From the NCBI RefSeq assembly GCF_007859315.1, contig NZ_VOHA01000001.1, positions 186,001-250,000 on the forward strand: a DNA stretch of 64,000 nt, in the 5' to 3' direction. The translations under genes were made by a program, and so were the position numbers. The notes beneath the pieces are model-generated. The model had not been told where the DNA came from. It did no database searches and was given only the letters and a program-made list of their open reading frames with translations. Every line of letters starts with the position of its first letter. The stretch's first letter is position 1. Shown piece after piece: positions 7,549 through 16,885 of the stretch. Source of the DNA: Reyranella sp. CPCC 100927 (GTDB lineage: Bacteria > Pseudomonadota > Alphaproteobacteria > Reyranellales > Reyranellaceae).

Positions 7549-8382
7549 ATGCCGGTCCCAGGGATGGGGGCGACCAGGCGTGGTCGCGTGGTGCAATGGG
7601 CGGGCGGTGCGTTTGCACTGCTGCTGGTGATCAGCGTATTCGGGCTGCGACCTGCGGCGGCCGACATGCCCAAGGCGCCCATCAGCGTGGCGCAGTCGTC
7701 GGTCGTCGCCGCGATCGATCCCGCGCAGTGGGGCGCACTGTTGGCCGCCGGCCATAACGACAAAGCCAACTATGACTACGCCACCGCCGACATCGCCAAG
7801 CGCTTGCGCGGCGTCGGCGTCAGCAACATTCGCATTCTGACGGCCACGCCGGAACACGCGATGCGTGCCGGGGCCGCGATGGCAACGCATGACGAGATCC
7901 GTGCGGCATTCGCCCGTATCGCGGGCCCGCAGACGGGTGCCTGCCTGTTCTTCATCACCTCGCATGCCAACCGCCGCGGCATTCATCTGGTGATCGACAG
8001 GAGCCAGCAGTACCTCACGGCTCGGGATCTCGATCGCTACGTGACCGAAGCCTGCGGCGATCGCCCGCAGGTTCTCATCCTGTCGGGTTGTTACAGCGGC
8101 GCGATGATCACGGATGCCATGACCCGCCATCCGCGGCGGATCATCATGGCCTCCGCCTCGCCCACGACCGTGTCCTACGGCGCGACAACGACCGAGCGCC
8201 ATCTGAATTTTGAGCGCTGCCTGATCAACGCCTACGATTCGGGAGTCTCGACCTGGCGTGATCTGTTCCTGCAGGCGCTGCCCTGTGTCGAAGAGCGCGA
8301 GGACTGGCTGCGGGTGCCGGCCTCCAAACCGGAAGCGTTCATCGGCGCCGCCGTCGTCGATCTCCGCATTCCCGGGCGCTGA
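7549..8382 (+). CDS. Caspase-like peptidase, C13 (legumain) family, membrane-anchored or exported
   Basis: The 277-residue protein has an N-terminal hydrophobic segment (residues ~17-36), a signal peptide or anchor ending near PAAADMP. After it comes a clan CD cysteine-peptidase core: strand CLFFITSHANRRG with the catalytic histidine (His139), and strand LILSGCYSG with the catalytic cysteine (Cys181), both after hydrophobic stretches as in caspases and legumains. The C-terminal part includes a lineage-specific WRDLFLQALPCVEEREDW segment. Bacterial C13 homologues are mostly uncharacterised. The ATG at 7549 has GGGGAG six bases upstream. A polytopic membrane protein follows on the same strand 92 bases downstream. 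The substrate and role are unknown; the position with envelope genes suggests periplasmic proteolysis. Confidence 0.8.
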   Translation: MPVPGMGATRRGRVVQWAGGAFALLLVISVFGLRPAAADMPKAPISVAQSSVVAAIDPAQWGALLAAGHNDKANYDYATADIAKRLRGVGVSNIRILTATPEHAMRAGAAMATHDEIRAAFARIAGPQTGACLFFITSHANRRGIHLVIDRSQQYLTARDLDRYVTEACGDRPQVLILSGCYSGAMITDAMTRHPRRIIMASASPTTVSYGATTTERHLNFERCLINAYDSGVSTWRDLFLQALPCVEEREDWLRVPASKPEAFIGAAVVDLRIPGR

Positions 8383-8474
8383 TCCTTGCCGGTCGCCTAT
8401 TAGCCCTACGGTGGCGAGGGTTTTGGTGGCAATCGCCGTTGAGTTGCACCGCGCCGCCGCCTAAAAGACCGCCC

Positions 8475-9725
8475 ATGACATGGGCTGAAACGATCTTGGC
8501 GCCGCTGGGTGTGGCGGTGCGTCTTCTGTGGCGTTTCTGGCCACAGCTCCTGCTGGTGGGCGCGATCGGATACCTGCTGCGCAATCTCCTGCTGACGGTC
8601 GCGGTCAAAGTTGGATTGCAGAACGCGCTGGCCGGCATGGTGATCCTGTCGTTGGTGGTGCTGACCAAGCTGGCCACGATCGTGATGATGTTCGGCGTGC
8701 TGCGGCCCGCGATGGCCGGCGTATCGTCGTTGAAGCAGACAGGTCATCCGACGCGCGGTGCGGTCGAGGACTCCTCGCCCATTGCCACGTCTCTGCTGAC
8801 GTTGACCGCGGTCGCGATCCTGCCGTTCTTCGTCTATTACGCGGCGTGGGGTTTCCTGGGCAATGTCGTACGCGAATATGCGCGCATTGCCTTGGCGAAC
8901 GTGCCGTTTGGTGAGAGCGCCAATTTCCTGGACGTGCTGCAGTCGAAATGGCTGATCGGTTCGATCGTCGTGTGCCTGATCATCCGCGGGTTCGCCAAAT
9001 ACATGAGCAAGACCGCCAAATCGCCGTATTGGCGTTTCCTTACGGTGGCGGCGGATGCAAGCTGGATGTTCATCGCGCTGTACGGGCTCAGTGTTTTCAA
9101 AGAGCGGATCATCGAAAGCATCGGCTCCGGCTCATTCAGCATGTCCTGGTCGCCGCTGAGCATGAGTGCCTGGGCCGCCGACGGCGTCATGCCGGTCGAG
9201 TTCACGCCGTCGGATTTTCTGAGCCAGGCCCAAGCGCTGTTCTTCTACGCCTTGTTGCCGGTCGTCTGGCTGGTGATGGCGGCAATCATCGCCGGTTACG
9301 ACGTGAAGGCCGGCGCCTTCGGCAGCAAGACGGATTCCAACACGGCGTCACCGGCATGGCGCAAGTGGCTGGAGGGTTTCTTCGGCCACTTCATCAAGGA
9401 CTATCGCGAGCGCTACCAGCCGGTATGGAATTGCATGCGCCTCACGCTGGGTGCCGGCGCCGCCACCATCCTGACGCTGGTGATCGGCTATCGGTTCATC
9501 GGCTGGTGTGGCGCCTGGATTTGGGTCGGTGCCACACGCGCCATCGGCGCGCTCGATCTTGCGACCTGGCAGGTGATTTCCAGCCCCATCTCTGTCCTCT
9601 TTGGCAGCCCCGCCGACCTGGACGGCGGCATTCTGTTGGATGCTTTACGCATCTGCCTGCTGGCCGGCGTGCTTGAGTATGCCGTGTCGTCCGGTATGAA
9701 GCGCGACGCTGTGCGGGGTCGCTAG
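8475..9725 (+). CDS. Polytopic membrane protein of unknown function
   Basis: The 416-residue protein has about seven to eight hydrophobic segments, for example near residues 15-35, 48-72, 94-118, 155-172, 193-212, 255-277 and 316-350. A longer soluble loop (residues ~215-250) carries SWSPLSMSAWAADG, and another lies before WLEGFFGHFIKDYRERYQ. I recognise no transporter or enzyme motif. The start chosen is the ATG at 8475; an in-frame TTG at 8439 is possible. It lies 92 bases downstream of the caspase-like peptidase and converges with three membrane-anchored proteins, so it may belong with them in one envelope function. No function is assigned. Confidence 0.7.
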   Translation: MTWAETILAPLGVAVRLLWRFWPQLLLVGAIGYLLRNLLLTVAVKVGLQNALAGMVILSLVVLTKLATIVMMFGVLRPAMAGVSSLKQTGHPTRGAVEDSSPIATSLLTLTAVAILPFFVYYAAWGFLGNVVREYARIALANVPFGESANFLDVLQSKWLIGSIVVCLIIRGFAKYMSKTAKSPYWRFLTVAADASWMFIALYGLSVFKERIIESIGSGSFSMSWSPLSMSAWAADGVMPVEFTPSDFLSQAQALFFYALLPVVWLVMAAIIAGYDVKAGAFGSKTDSNTASPAWRKWLEGFFGHFIKDYRERYQPVWNCMRLTLGAGAATILTLVIGYRFIGWCGAWIWVGATRAIGALDLATWQVISSPISVLFGSPADLDGGILLDALRICLLAGVLEYAVSSGMKRDAVRGR

Positions 9726-9752
9726 AGTCTGCTTCGATCGACCGAACAGGCG

Positions 9753-10304
9753 CTATTCCAGCACGAGATATGCCGGACGCGCCGTAGAGAGCGATATGAC
9801 AAGGTCGACATCGGCGATGTCGGCAGGCGTCACGAACGACTCGGCCATTCGGATCGTATCGCCGGCCTTGACGGGCTTGATGGCGGCTGTGCCGCAGCGT
9901 GGCCGCTCGACGGCCGCCGGTCGTATCCGGCGCGCGATCGGTGGTGCCAGGAACTGCGGCTTCCAGCGTCGTCGGCTGGCATCGGTCAGCCCGACGTTGC
10001 ACGTCGCGGCAAAGAGAGCCGGGTCGCTCACCGTAGCCTCGAACTCGACCACGATGACAGTGGCGTCGCTGCCCGGTTCGTTCAGCCGGTGCACCCGCTC
10101 GAGCCGCCATTCGGCCCCGGCATAGACGGCGGATGTGTTGGGTGCGGCGACGGTGGCGTTGAGCTCCTGCTGCGAGCGCCACTCCATCACGTCCTGATAG
10201 GAGCGGGTTGCGATGACAAGCGGTACGACGAGCAGCAATGCCAGGGCACTCTGCCAATACGCGCGTTTTTCTTTCGGTGTCGACGGGACGAGGGCCACCA
10301 TCAT
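9753..10304 (-). CDS. Membrane-anchored protein of unknown function (third gene of a trio)
   Basis: The 183-residue protein has one N-terminal membrane helix (ALALLLVVPLVIAT) followed by an extracytoplasmic domain rich in beta-strand-like segments such as DATVIVVEFEATVSD. Two cysteines (TCNVGL and PRCGT) could form a disulfide. The start is the ATG at 10304, which overlaps the stop of the previous gene by four bases (ATGA); further ATGs at 10322 and 10301 are alternatives. With the two upstream genes it forms a tightly coupled operon of similarly built proteins. The shape suggests an Ig-like or DUF4352-like domain, but that is a guess from the strand pattern, not a recognised motif. Confidence 0.65.
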   Translation of the reverse strand: MMVALVPSTPKEKRAYWQSALALLLVVPLVIATRSYQDVMEWRSQQELNATVAAPNTSAVYAGAEWRLERVHRLNEPGSDATVIVVEFEATVSDPALFAATCNVGLTDASRRRWKPQFLAPPIARRIRPAAVERPRCGTAAIKPVKAGDTIRMAESFVTPADIADVDLVISLSTARPAYLVLE

Positions 10305-10894
10305 CGCACCTCGAGTTGCCACTCACCGGCGTTCGTGCCTCTGACGATGCGAACGATGTTGCGCACGAACAGGGGCGTCGGCACGTTGGCCTTGATGTGG
10401 AGCTCGCTGTCGATGGGGGAGAAGGGTGTACGCGACACGAGGATCGTGGCGTCCTTGACCTGTTCCGGCGGTAATTCAAACAGCATCAGCACCTTGCGCG
10501 GCAGGCCCGGCTCCAGTCGCTCTGCGGGCAACAGCCCGGGCGCGGTCGCGGCGCGTTGGCTCATGGTGTAGCGGACGCCACTGGCGCCCATCCAGCTGGC
10601 GCTGCTGACGTTGATGCTTTCGTGACGCGCCGCGATCTGTGCTTCAACGACAGCCCACACGCCTGATGTGTCGAAAGTCTGCTCGCGGGTACCGCTCCTC
10701 AGCGCAATGCGCTCCGCCAGCGTGATTTTCGTCGCGGTCAGCTCGAACGCGCGCGCGGTCAGCCGCTCGCCCAAGGCGCCGTGGACGGCGATCGGGCGGG
10801 TGATGTCGGCATATCCCGGCTGCGTTTTTTGCAGGCCATAAAGCAGGGCGATCGCCGCTGCAACGCCGATAACGGCGATCGTCACGCGGATCAT
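10301..10894 (-). CDS. Membrane-anchored protein of unknown function (second gene of a trio)
   Basis: The 197-residue protein has an N-terminal membrane helix (MIRVTIAVIGVAAAIALLYG) and an exported domain with alternating hydrophobic strands, including GVWAVVEAQIAARHE and KVLMLFELPPEQVKDATIL. Its ATG at 10894 overlaps the upstream stop by four bases, and its own stop overlaps the next start the same way, so three products are probably made in fixed proportion. No family motif is recognised. The layout, one helix then a compact beta-rich domain, repeats in all three proteins and suggests an old gene triplication or a hetero-oligomer on the periplasmic face of the membrane. Confidence 0.65.
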   Translation of the reverse strand: MIRVTIAVIGVAAAIALLYGLQKTQPGYADITRPIAVHGALGERLTARAFELTATKITLAERIALRSGTREQTFDTSGVWAVVEAQIAARHESINVSSASWMGASGVRYTMSQRAATAPGLLPAERLEPGLPRKVLMLFELPPEQVKDATILVSRTPFSPIDSELHIKANVPTPLFVRNIVRIVRGTNAGEWQLEVR

Positions 10895-11490
10895 TTGCCG
10901 GCTGCCGCCGCGTCGCGGATGTCGACCGGCATGTCCAACGTTGCCACGACCGGCCCATCGAACCAGTTGGGCGCGCCGTAGAGATTGTCGCGCTCCTTGT
11001 AGATCTGGCTTGCGATCTTGAAACGCAGCTGCTGTGGCGGCGGTGGTGCGCCCGGAGGCCATGTCCATACTGCAATGACCCGTTCGGGCATGCCTGGATG
11101 CAGCCCGATGACGAGAGCGCTGTCCCGCGCCAGATAGAACATCGGCCTTTGCAGTCCGGCCGGCGGTGTGGCCAATTCAAGCAGGCGGGCATAGCTGGCA
11201 GTTGTTGCCGCTGACCGGTTGGTCAGGTCGAGTTCGACCATGAGGCGATTCTGCTGCGTTTGTGGCAGGCCTTGCATCTGCTTACCAAATTCGGCGCGGC
11301 GCGCCACGACCGTCCAACGACCGGTATCGAATGGCTGCCCGGTTGCGATCTGCTTGATGTCCTTGGGTTGCGACGCCTCATAGATCGCACTGGCGAACGA
11401 CACCGCGATCGCCAGCGCGGCGCCCACCCCGGCGATGAGGTATGCGACGGCCTGCTGACGCAGCGCGCCGAAATTGAAACGGCCGGGCAC
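10891..11490 (-). CDS. Membrane-anchored protein of unknown function (first gene of a trio)
   Basis: The 199-residue protein has a membrane helix near residues 14-36 (AYLIAGVGAALAIAVSFA) followed by an exported domain with NRLMVELDLTNRSA and a proline-rich WTWPPGAPPPPQQLRFK stretch. The start is a GTG at 11490 with AGGA eight bases upstream. The strand pattern LMVELDLTNRS resembles the core of Ig-like DUF4352-type domains. It is the promoter-proximal gene of the three-gene overlapping operon and lies 180 bases downstream of tRNA-Thr. The function is unknown; it is not an enzyme as far as motifs show. Confidence 0.65.
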   Translation of the reverse strand: MPGRFNFGALRQQAVAYLIAGVGAALAIAVSFASAIYEASQPKDIKQIATGQPFDTGRWTVVARRAEFGKQMQGLPQTQQNRLMVELDLTNRSAATTASYARLLELATPPAGLQRPMFYLARDSALVIGLHPGMPERVIAVWTWPPGAPPPPQQLRFKIASQIYKERDNLYGAPNWFDGPVVATLDMPVDIRDAAAAGK

Positions 11491-11499
11491 GGTGAATTC

Positions 11500-11655
11500 C
11501 TATGCGGATGGCGCGCCTCGCCGGCGCGCGGCAATCGATGACGGCATATACCTGGGGTCGAACATGCCGCAGAACATGGAGACACAGGCCGGCCGCCGCA
11601 ACCATTGTTCGGCAGCGCCGGCAGTGATCGCCAGCGTGCCGGCCATCACCACCAT
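11500..11655 (-). CDS. Possible small protein between tRNA-Thr and the membrane-protein trio
   Basis: A 51-codon frame starts at the ATG at 11655, shortly after the tRNA 3' end. Its TAG stop (11502-11500) lies inside the ribosome-binding site of the next gene, an arrangement typical of translational coupling. The N-terminal half is hydrophobic (MAGTLAITAGAA), the middle has two cysteines, and the tail is basic (IAARRRGAPSA). There is no strong ribosome-binding site. It could be a real leader-type small protein or chance. Confidence 0.3.
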   Translation of the reverse strand: MVVMAGTLAITAGAAEQWLRRPACVSMFCGMFDPRYMPSSIAARRRGAPSA

Positions 11656-11670
11656 GCCGTACCGGAAGAA

Positions 11671-11745
11671 TGGTGCCCCGAGTCGGATTTGAACCAACGG
11701 CCTACCGCTTACGAAGCGGTTGCTCTACCGCTGAGCTATCGGGGC
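11671..11745 (-). tRNA. tRNA-Thr (anticodon CGT), CCA encoded
   Basis: Read on the minus strand, the sequence folds as a complete cloverleaf. The acceptor stem pairs GCCCCGA with TCGGGGC, the D-arm pairs GCTC with GAGC, the anticodon arm is ACCGC-TTCGTAA-GCGGT (anticodon CGT, reading ACG codons), and the T-arm is GTTGG-TTCAAAT-CCGAC. The encoded ACCA ends at 11671. Confidence 0.95.
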
Positions 11746-11877
11746 GCGGGCGGGGTCATACGGGAAAGCGGCTGCTACTTCAAGGCCGAGGCTGCGGATG
11801 CCGGTGCAATCGGCCATCGTCCGGAGGGTTGAATGATCAAGGGGAGGCCTTCGGGAACTGCCCACGACGGCGCAACG

Positions 11878-11895
11878 CATTGAAATAATTCAATG
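11878..11895 (+). promoter_or_regulatory. Operator-like inverted repeat upstream of the efflux operon
   Basis: A perfect inverted repeat CATTGAA-ATAA-TTCAATG sits in an AT-rich patch about 130 bases upstream of the macA start. The TTGAAA at 11880-11885 inside it could be a -35 box, with AT-rich sequence 17 bases on. Efflux operons are often controlled by a repressor binding such a site; no regulator gene is adjacent. Confidence 0.4.
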
Positions 11896-12024
11896 AAAAC
11901 GTAAATATGCGGATGTACTGCGATAAGATAGATGCTTGGCGGCGGGGCCTGGCCGCCCGGCTTTCGCCGTAAACGGTTACAATCGTGCTGTCGGTTTCCG
12001 CACCAGTCCGGCAGGGATGCTGCA

Positions 12025-13278
12025 ATGGCACCCCGCGTACGGTGTCATGATACCGACAGGATGATGATCCCTCGTATGCGTCTGCCCCGAGTCCCGACCC
12101 CTGCCATGCCACGCCGCGCCATCTTCGCTCTCATCGGTCTGCCCGTCATCGCCGCTGTCCTGGTGGGCGGCTGGCTGTTGTGGCCAGGCAGCGATGGTGA
12201 GTCCCGCGGCGCGCCGCTGACCCAGAAGGTGTCGATCGGCGACATCGAGGACACGGTATCGGCCGTGGGTACCCTGCAGCCGCGCGAATATGTCGATGTG
12301 GGTACCCAGGTCTCGGGCCAGCTCCAGAAGATCATGGTCGACTTCGGCGCCAAGGTGGAGAAGGGCCAGCAACTGGCCCAGATCGACCCCACCGTCTACC
12401 AGGCCAAGGTCAGCGCCGACGAGGCCCAGCTGCAGAGCCTGAAAGCGCAGCTTGCCGACAAGCAGGCGCAGAAGCTGCTGGCCGACCAACAGCTCAAGCG
12501 TCAGAAGGAGCTGCTCGCATCCAAGGCCACCAGCCAGGACGCGCATGATATCGCCGACGCCAACGTCAAGATCGCGGCGGCGCAGATCAGCATGATCGAA
12601 GCGCAGATCCAGCAGACCGAGTCGACCTTGAACGGCGACCGCGCCAACCTCAATTACACGAAGATCTTCGCCCCGATGTCGGGCACCGTCGTCAACATTA
12701 CCGCCAAGCAAGGCCAGACGCTGAATGCCAACCAGCAGGCGCCGATCATCCTGCGCATTGCCGACCTCGATCCCATGACGGTGTGGACGCAGGTGTCGGA
12801 GGCCGACGTGCCGCGGCTGAAGGTCGGCATGCCGGCGTACTTCACCACGTTGGGTCAGCCCGACCGCAAGCGCTTCGGCAAGTTGCGGCAGGTCCTGCCG
12901 ACGCCCGAGGTCGTCAACAACGTCGTCCTTTATTCGTCCTTGTTCGAGGTCGAGAATCCCGAGGGCGACCTGCTGCCGCAGATGAGCGCACAGGTCTTTT
13001 TCGTCGTTGCCGCCGCCAAGCAGGTGCCCCTGGTGCCGGTCGCGGCGCTGCGGCCGGCGCGTGGCCAGGCTGCCGACGGCAAGAAGATGTATCGGGTTCG
13101 CGTCGTCGAGGGCGGCCGCATCGCCGATCGCACCATCGAGGTCGGTGTCATCAACCGCGTCGTTGCCGAGGTCAAATCCGGCCTCGCTGCCGGCGACGAG
13201 GTGGTCATCAGCGACACGCCGCCGCCGGCGGGCAAACCTGCCGCCAAGCCCGCCAACGCGCGCGGTCCACGGCTATGA
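12025..13278 (+). CDS. macA: MacA-type periplasmic adaptor (membrane fusion protein) of an ABC efflux pump
   Basis: The 417-residue adaptor has an N-terminal membrane helix (IFALIGLPVIAAVLVGGWLL), then a lipoyl half-motif (GTLQPREYVDVGTQVSGQL). A long alpha-helical hairpin of about 100 residues follows, then the second lipoyl half (IFAPMSGTVVNI), a beta-barrel and a membrane-proximal domain. The C-terminal tail is Ala/Pro/Lys-rich. It bridges MacB and an outer-membrane channel. The start chosen, ATG at 12025, has AGGGA seven bases upstream; ATGs at 12061 and 12064 give a shorter N-terminus and are possible. macB begins 12 bases downstream. Confidence 0.9.
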   Translation: MAPRVRCHDTDRMMIPRMRLPRVPTPAMPRRAIFALIGLPVIAAVLVGGWLLWPGSDGESRGAPLTQKVSIGDIEDTVSAVGTLQPREYVDVGTQVSGQLQKIMVDFGAKVEKGQQLAQIDPTVYQAKVSADEAQLQSLKAQLADKQAQKLLADQQLKRQKELLASKATSQDAHDIADANVKIAAAQISMIEAQIQQTESTLNGDRANLNYTKIFAPMSGTVVNITAKQGQTLNANQQAPIILRIADLDPMTVWTQVSEADVPRLKVGMPAYFTTLGQPDRKRFGKLRQVLPTPEVVNNVVLYSSLFEVENPEGDLLPQMSAQVFFVVAAAKQVPLVPVAALRPARGQAADGKKMYRVRVVEGGRIADRTIEVGVINRVVAEVKSGLAAGDEVVISDTPPPAGKPAAKPANARGPRL

Positions 13279-13290
13279 GCGGCCGGCCCG

Positions 13291-15285
13291 ATGACTGACG
13301 CGGCATCCATCGAACCGATCGATCCCCTGGCGCGACCGCCGGCGCAACGCGCCCCGCTGATCGAGCTGCGCGACATCACCAAGACCTATGTGCGCGGCGA
13401 TGTCGCGACCGAGGTGCTGCACGGCATCTCGCTCGACATCCAGGCCGGCGAGTTCGTCGCCATCATGGGGGCGTCGGGGTCGGGCAAGTCGACACTGATG
13501 AATCTGATCGGGCTGCTCGACCGGCCGACGTCGGGTCGCTACCGCTTTGCCGGCGAGGAGGTCTCGGAACTCGATACGGATCGCCGCGCCTTGCTGCGCC
13601 GGGAATCCTTCGGCTTCATCTTCCAGCAATACAATCTGCTTGCCGCCGCCACGGCCACCGAGAATGTCGAGGTGCCGGCCATCTATGCCGGCCTGCCGCA
13701 TGGCAAGCGCGTGCAGCGTGCGCGACACCTGCTCACCACCCTGGGCCTGGGAGAACGGCTCGATCATCGCCCCAGCCAGCTCTCGGGTGGCCAGCAGCAG
13801 CGCGTGTCGATCGCGCGCGCGCTGATGAACGGCGGATCGGTGATCCTGGCCGACGAACCGACCGGCGCACTCGACAGTCGCAGCGGCGAAGAAGTGATGC
13901 GCCTGCTGCACGACCTCAACGCCGACGGCCATACGGTTCTGCTGATCACGCACGATCCCGACGTCGCGGCACAGGCCAGGCGAGTCATCGAGATCAAGGA
14001 TGGCAACATCGTCAGCGACCGTGGCACGTCGGTACCCTCACCAGCGACGTCGGCAACACCGGCGCACCAGGCCGCGCGCGGCTCGACGGTGATTCCCGAC
14101 GCGGTCGAAGCCGCGAAGATGGCGATGCGGTCTCTGCGCGCCAACCTGATGCGGACTCTGCTGACTTTGCTCGGCATCATCATCGGCGTGGCGTCGGTGG
14201 TGGCGATGCTGGCCATCGGTGATGGCGCCAAGCAGCAGGTGCTGAGCCGGATCACCGCCATGGGCACTGACCTGTTGCTGATCAGGCCTGGTGCGCCCAA
14301 CGTGCGCCGGGCCGGCGCGCTGACGGCAACTCTGGTGGCGGCCGACGCCGATGCCATCGACGACCTGCCGAACGTCTCGGTGGCGGTGCCCGAGTATCCC
14401 GGCCAGGTGACCGTGCGCTACCAGAGCCGTGACTATGTCACGCAGGCCGATGGCACGACGCAGTTCTTCCCGCAGGCCCGCGACTGGCCGGTGGCGAGCG
14501 GCACCTTCTTCAGCGAATCGGACGTGAAAAGCTACGCCCCGGTGGTCGCTCTCGGCCAGACCGTGGTGCGTGCGCTCTTTCCCGAAGGCTTCGATCCGGT
14601 CGGCACGTTCGTGCTGGTGAACAACGTGCCGTTCCAGGTCATCGGCGTGATGAGCCCCAAGGGCGCCGCGCCGTCCGGCGCCGACCAGGACGACATCGTC
14701 TTTACACCCTTGTCGACGGGTGCGCTGCGCCTGTTCGGTCAGCGCTATGTGCGTTCGATTACCGTACGGGTCGACGATGTCAGCAAGATTGACGATACGC
14801 AGGAGGCGATCCGGCAACTGCTGATCGAGCGCCACAAGAACGAGGATTTCCAGATTCGCAACATGGTCTCGATCCTCGAGGCGGCAACCGAGACTCAGAA
14901 TACGCTGACGATCCTCCTGGGCTCGATCGCGGCGATCTCTCTGCTGGTGGGTGGCATCGGCGTGATGAACATCATGCTGGTCAGCGTCACCGAGCGGACC
15001 CGCGAGATCGGCATCCGCATGGCGACCGGCGCGCGCCGTTTCAATATCCTGTTGCAGTTCAATACCGAGGCGCTGGTTGTCTGTGCCATCGGCGGGGTGA
15101 TCGGCGTGATCGCGGGGCTGGCCACCGCCTGGGGCTTCGCCCAGTTGGGCCGGCCCGTCATGTTCTCGGCCGGTCCCGTCATCCTGGCCTTTGCCTGCGC
15201 CTTTGCCACCGGGCTGTTGTTCGGGTATCTCCCGGCACGCAAGGCGGCCAACCTCGATCCCGTCGTGGCCCTGGCCGCGGACTGA
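13291..15285 (+). CDS. macB: MacB-type ABC transporter, fused ATPase and permease
   Basis: The 664-residue protein has an N-terminal ATPase: Walker [10 protein letters not shown], signature LSGGQQQRV, and Walker [13 protein letters not shown]. Four membrane helices surround a large periplasmic domain; the first helix is near residue 290 ([19 protein letters not shown]) and three more lie near the C-terminus, ending in the [16 protein letters not shown] tail typical of FtsX/MacB permeases. MacB uses ATP to drive periplasmic substrates (macrolides, peptides, siderophores or lipopeptides in relatives) through MacA and a TolC-like channel. The stop overlaps a possible ATG of the next ORF. The substrate here is unknown. 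Confidence 0.92.
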   Translation: MTDAASIEPIDPLARPPAQRAPLIELRDITKTYVRGDVATEVLHGISLDIQAGEFVAIMGASGSGKSTLMNLIGLLDRPTSGRYRFAGEEVSELDTDRRALLRRESFGFIFQQYNLLAAATATENVEVPAIYAGLPHGKRVQRARHLLTTLGLGERLDHRPSQLSGGQQQRVSIARALMNGGSVILADEPTGALDSRSGEEVMRLLHDLNADGHTVLLITHDPDVAAQARRVIEIKDGNIVSDRGTSVPSPATSATPAHQAARGSTVIPDAVEAAKMAMRSLRANLMRTLLTLLGIIIGVASVVAMLAIGDGAKQQVLSRITAMGTDLLLIRPGAPNVRRAGALTATLVAADADAIDDLPNVSVAVPEYPGQVTVRYQSRDYVTQADGTTQFFPQARDWPVASGTFFSESDVKSYAPVVALGQTVVRALFPEGFDPVGTFVLVNNVPFQVIGVMSPKGAAPSGADQDDIVFTPLSTGALRLFGQRYVRSITVRVDDVSKIDDTQEAIRQLLIERHKNEDFQIRNMVSILEAATETQNTLTILLGSIAAISLLVGGIGVMNIMLVSVTERTREIGIRMATGARRFNILLQFNTEALVVCAIGGVIGVIAGLATAWGFAQLGRPVMFSAGPVILAFACAFATGLLFGYLPARKAANLDPVVALAAD

Positions 15286-15356
15286 TGCTCGCACTCAATT
15301 TTCTCGTTCATACCCGCGCTCAATTCCCTCCCCCGTCCGATGGTGTAAGTGCCGTG

Positions 15357-16766
15357 ATGCGTCGCCTCCTTGTCCCGATCGCCCTTGCCGGTGCGCTGAC
15401 CGGTTGCTCCATCCTCGGACCGGACTACCAGCCCGAACAGGTCGATGTTCCCGAGCGCTGGCAGTGGAGCAACCAGGGCGTCGGCGTTTGGCCCGACCCT
15501 GTCTGGTGGCAGGTTTTCCGCAGCCCCGAACTCGACCGCCTGATGGCCTCGGCCGCCGAAGGCAACCGCGACCTGAAAGCCGCCGTCGCGCGCATCGCGC
15601 AGGCCGAGGCGCAGGCCAAGATCGCCGGTGCGGCGCTGTATCCGACCTTCGGCGCCGACGGCTCGGGGACCCGCAGTTCGCAGAACAGGGCACCGCTGGG
15701 CCGCACCGTGACCAAGACGTATGCCCTGGGTCTGAACGCGGGCTATCAGTTCAACTTGTTCGGCGCCGAGTACTCATCGGCCAAGGCGGCGGTCACGCGC
15801 ATCGAGGCCAGCCGCTACGACCGCGAAACGGTGGCGCTGACCATCAACACCAATGTGGCGCAGACCTACTTCCAGATCCTGACCCTGCGCGAGCGCGTGC
15901 GCATCGCCAACAGTTCGCTGGCGACATCGTCGCGCCTGCTGGGGCTGCTCGAGGAGCAGCGCCGGATCGGCACCACGTCAGACCTCGAGGTCGCGCAACA
16001 GCGGGCGGATGTGGCAACGCAGCGCGCGGCCATTCCGGCCCTGGTGCAGGCCGAGCGTGAAAGCCTGGCGGCGCTGGCGCTGCTGCTGGGCCGCAACCCG
16101 CAGGGGTTCGAACTGCAGGCGCGCAATCTCGAAGGCTTCACGTTGCCCAAGGTCATCTCCGGCATGCCGTCGGACTTGCTGCTGCGCCGGCCCGACATCC
16201 GCACCGCTGAAGCCAATCTGCGTGCCGCCAATCTCGACATCCAGTCGGCGCGCGCCGCGCGTTTCCCGAACATTTCGCTGACGGCCAGTGGCGGCACGGC
16301 CAGCGCGGTGTTGGGCAGCCTGTTCTCGCCGGCCAGCATGCTCTACACGATCGCTGCCAGCCTGACGGCGCCCATCTTCCAGGGCGGCGCCCTTGAAGGT
16401 CAGGAGAAATTGTCGAAGGCGCGATACGAAGAGCTGATCGAGACGTACCGGACCGCCATCCTGTCCAGCTTCCGCGATGTCGACAACGCCTTGAGCGGTG
16501 TCGATCAGTTCCGTCAGCAGTACGCCTTCAATTTGCAGGCGCGCACCGAAGCCCGCGAAGCCTATCGCTTGGCCGAGTTGCGCTACCGCGCCGGTACCAT
16601 CGACTTCCTGACGGTGCTGGACACCCAGCGTGCGGTACTGCAGGCCGAGGACGCGCTGGCGCAGTCACAGCTGGCCCATATCAACGCCCTGGTCAGCCTC
16701 TATCAGGCACTGGGCGGCGGCTGGGGTGGCACGGTCCAGCCAAACCCGCCCATCGGCAAACTGTAG
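15357..16766 (+). CDS. Outer-membrane efflux lipoprotein, TolC/NodT family
   Basis: The 469-residue channel protein has a lipoprotein signal (LAGALTGCS, lipidated Cys18) followed by the NodT/OprM start GPDYQPEQVDVPERW. Two repeats of the outer-membrane-efflux domain are visible, with LRRPDIRTAEANLRAANLDI and YRAGTIDFLTVLDTQRAVL, typical of TolC relatives. It completes the tripartite MacA-MacB pump encoded just upstream. The ATG at 15357 places the lipobox at the normal distance; the ATG at 15285, overlapping the macB stop, would put 24 unrelated residues in front of the signal. The start choice is therefore based on the signal peptide. Confidence 0.9.
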   Translation: MRRLLVPIALAGALTGCSILGPDYQPEQVDVPERWQWSNQGVGVWPDPVWWQVFRSPELDRLMASAAEGNRDLKAAVARIAQAEAQAKIAGAALYPTFGADGSGTRSSQNRAPLGRTVTKTYALGLNAGYQFNLFGAEYSSAKAAVTRIEASRYDRETVALTINTNVAQTYFQILTLRERVRIANSSLATSSRLLGLLEEQRRIGTTSDLEVAQQRADVATQRAAIPALVQAERESLAALALLLGRNPQGFELQARNLEGFTLPKVISGMPSDLLLRRPDIRTAEANLRAANLDIQSARAARFPNISLTASGGTASAVLGSLFSPASMLYTIAASLTAPIFQGGALEGQEKLSKARYEELIETYRTAILSSFRDVDNALSGVDQFRQQYAFNLQARTEAREAYRLAELRYRAGTIDFLTVLDTQRAVLQAEDALAQSQLAHINALVSLYQALGGGWGGTVQPNPPIGKL

Positions 16767-16885
16767 TTACGATACCGACAATACACAGCGCAGCGCGGAG
16801 CGACATCGCTGCGATACATGGCCAATGCAAATTACCCGTCGGCGGCAGCACGGGAACTGTCGCCGGATCTTCCGGGGAGTTTACA

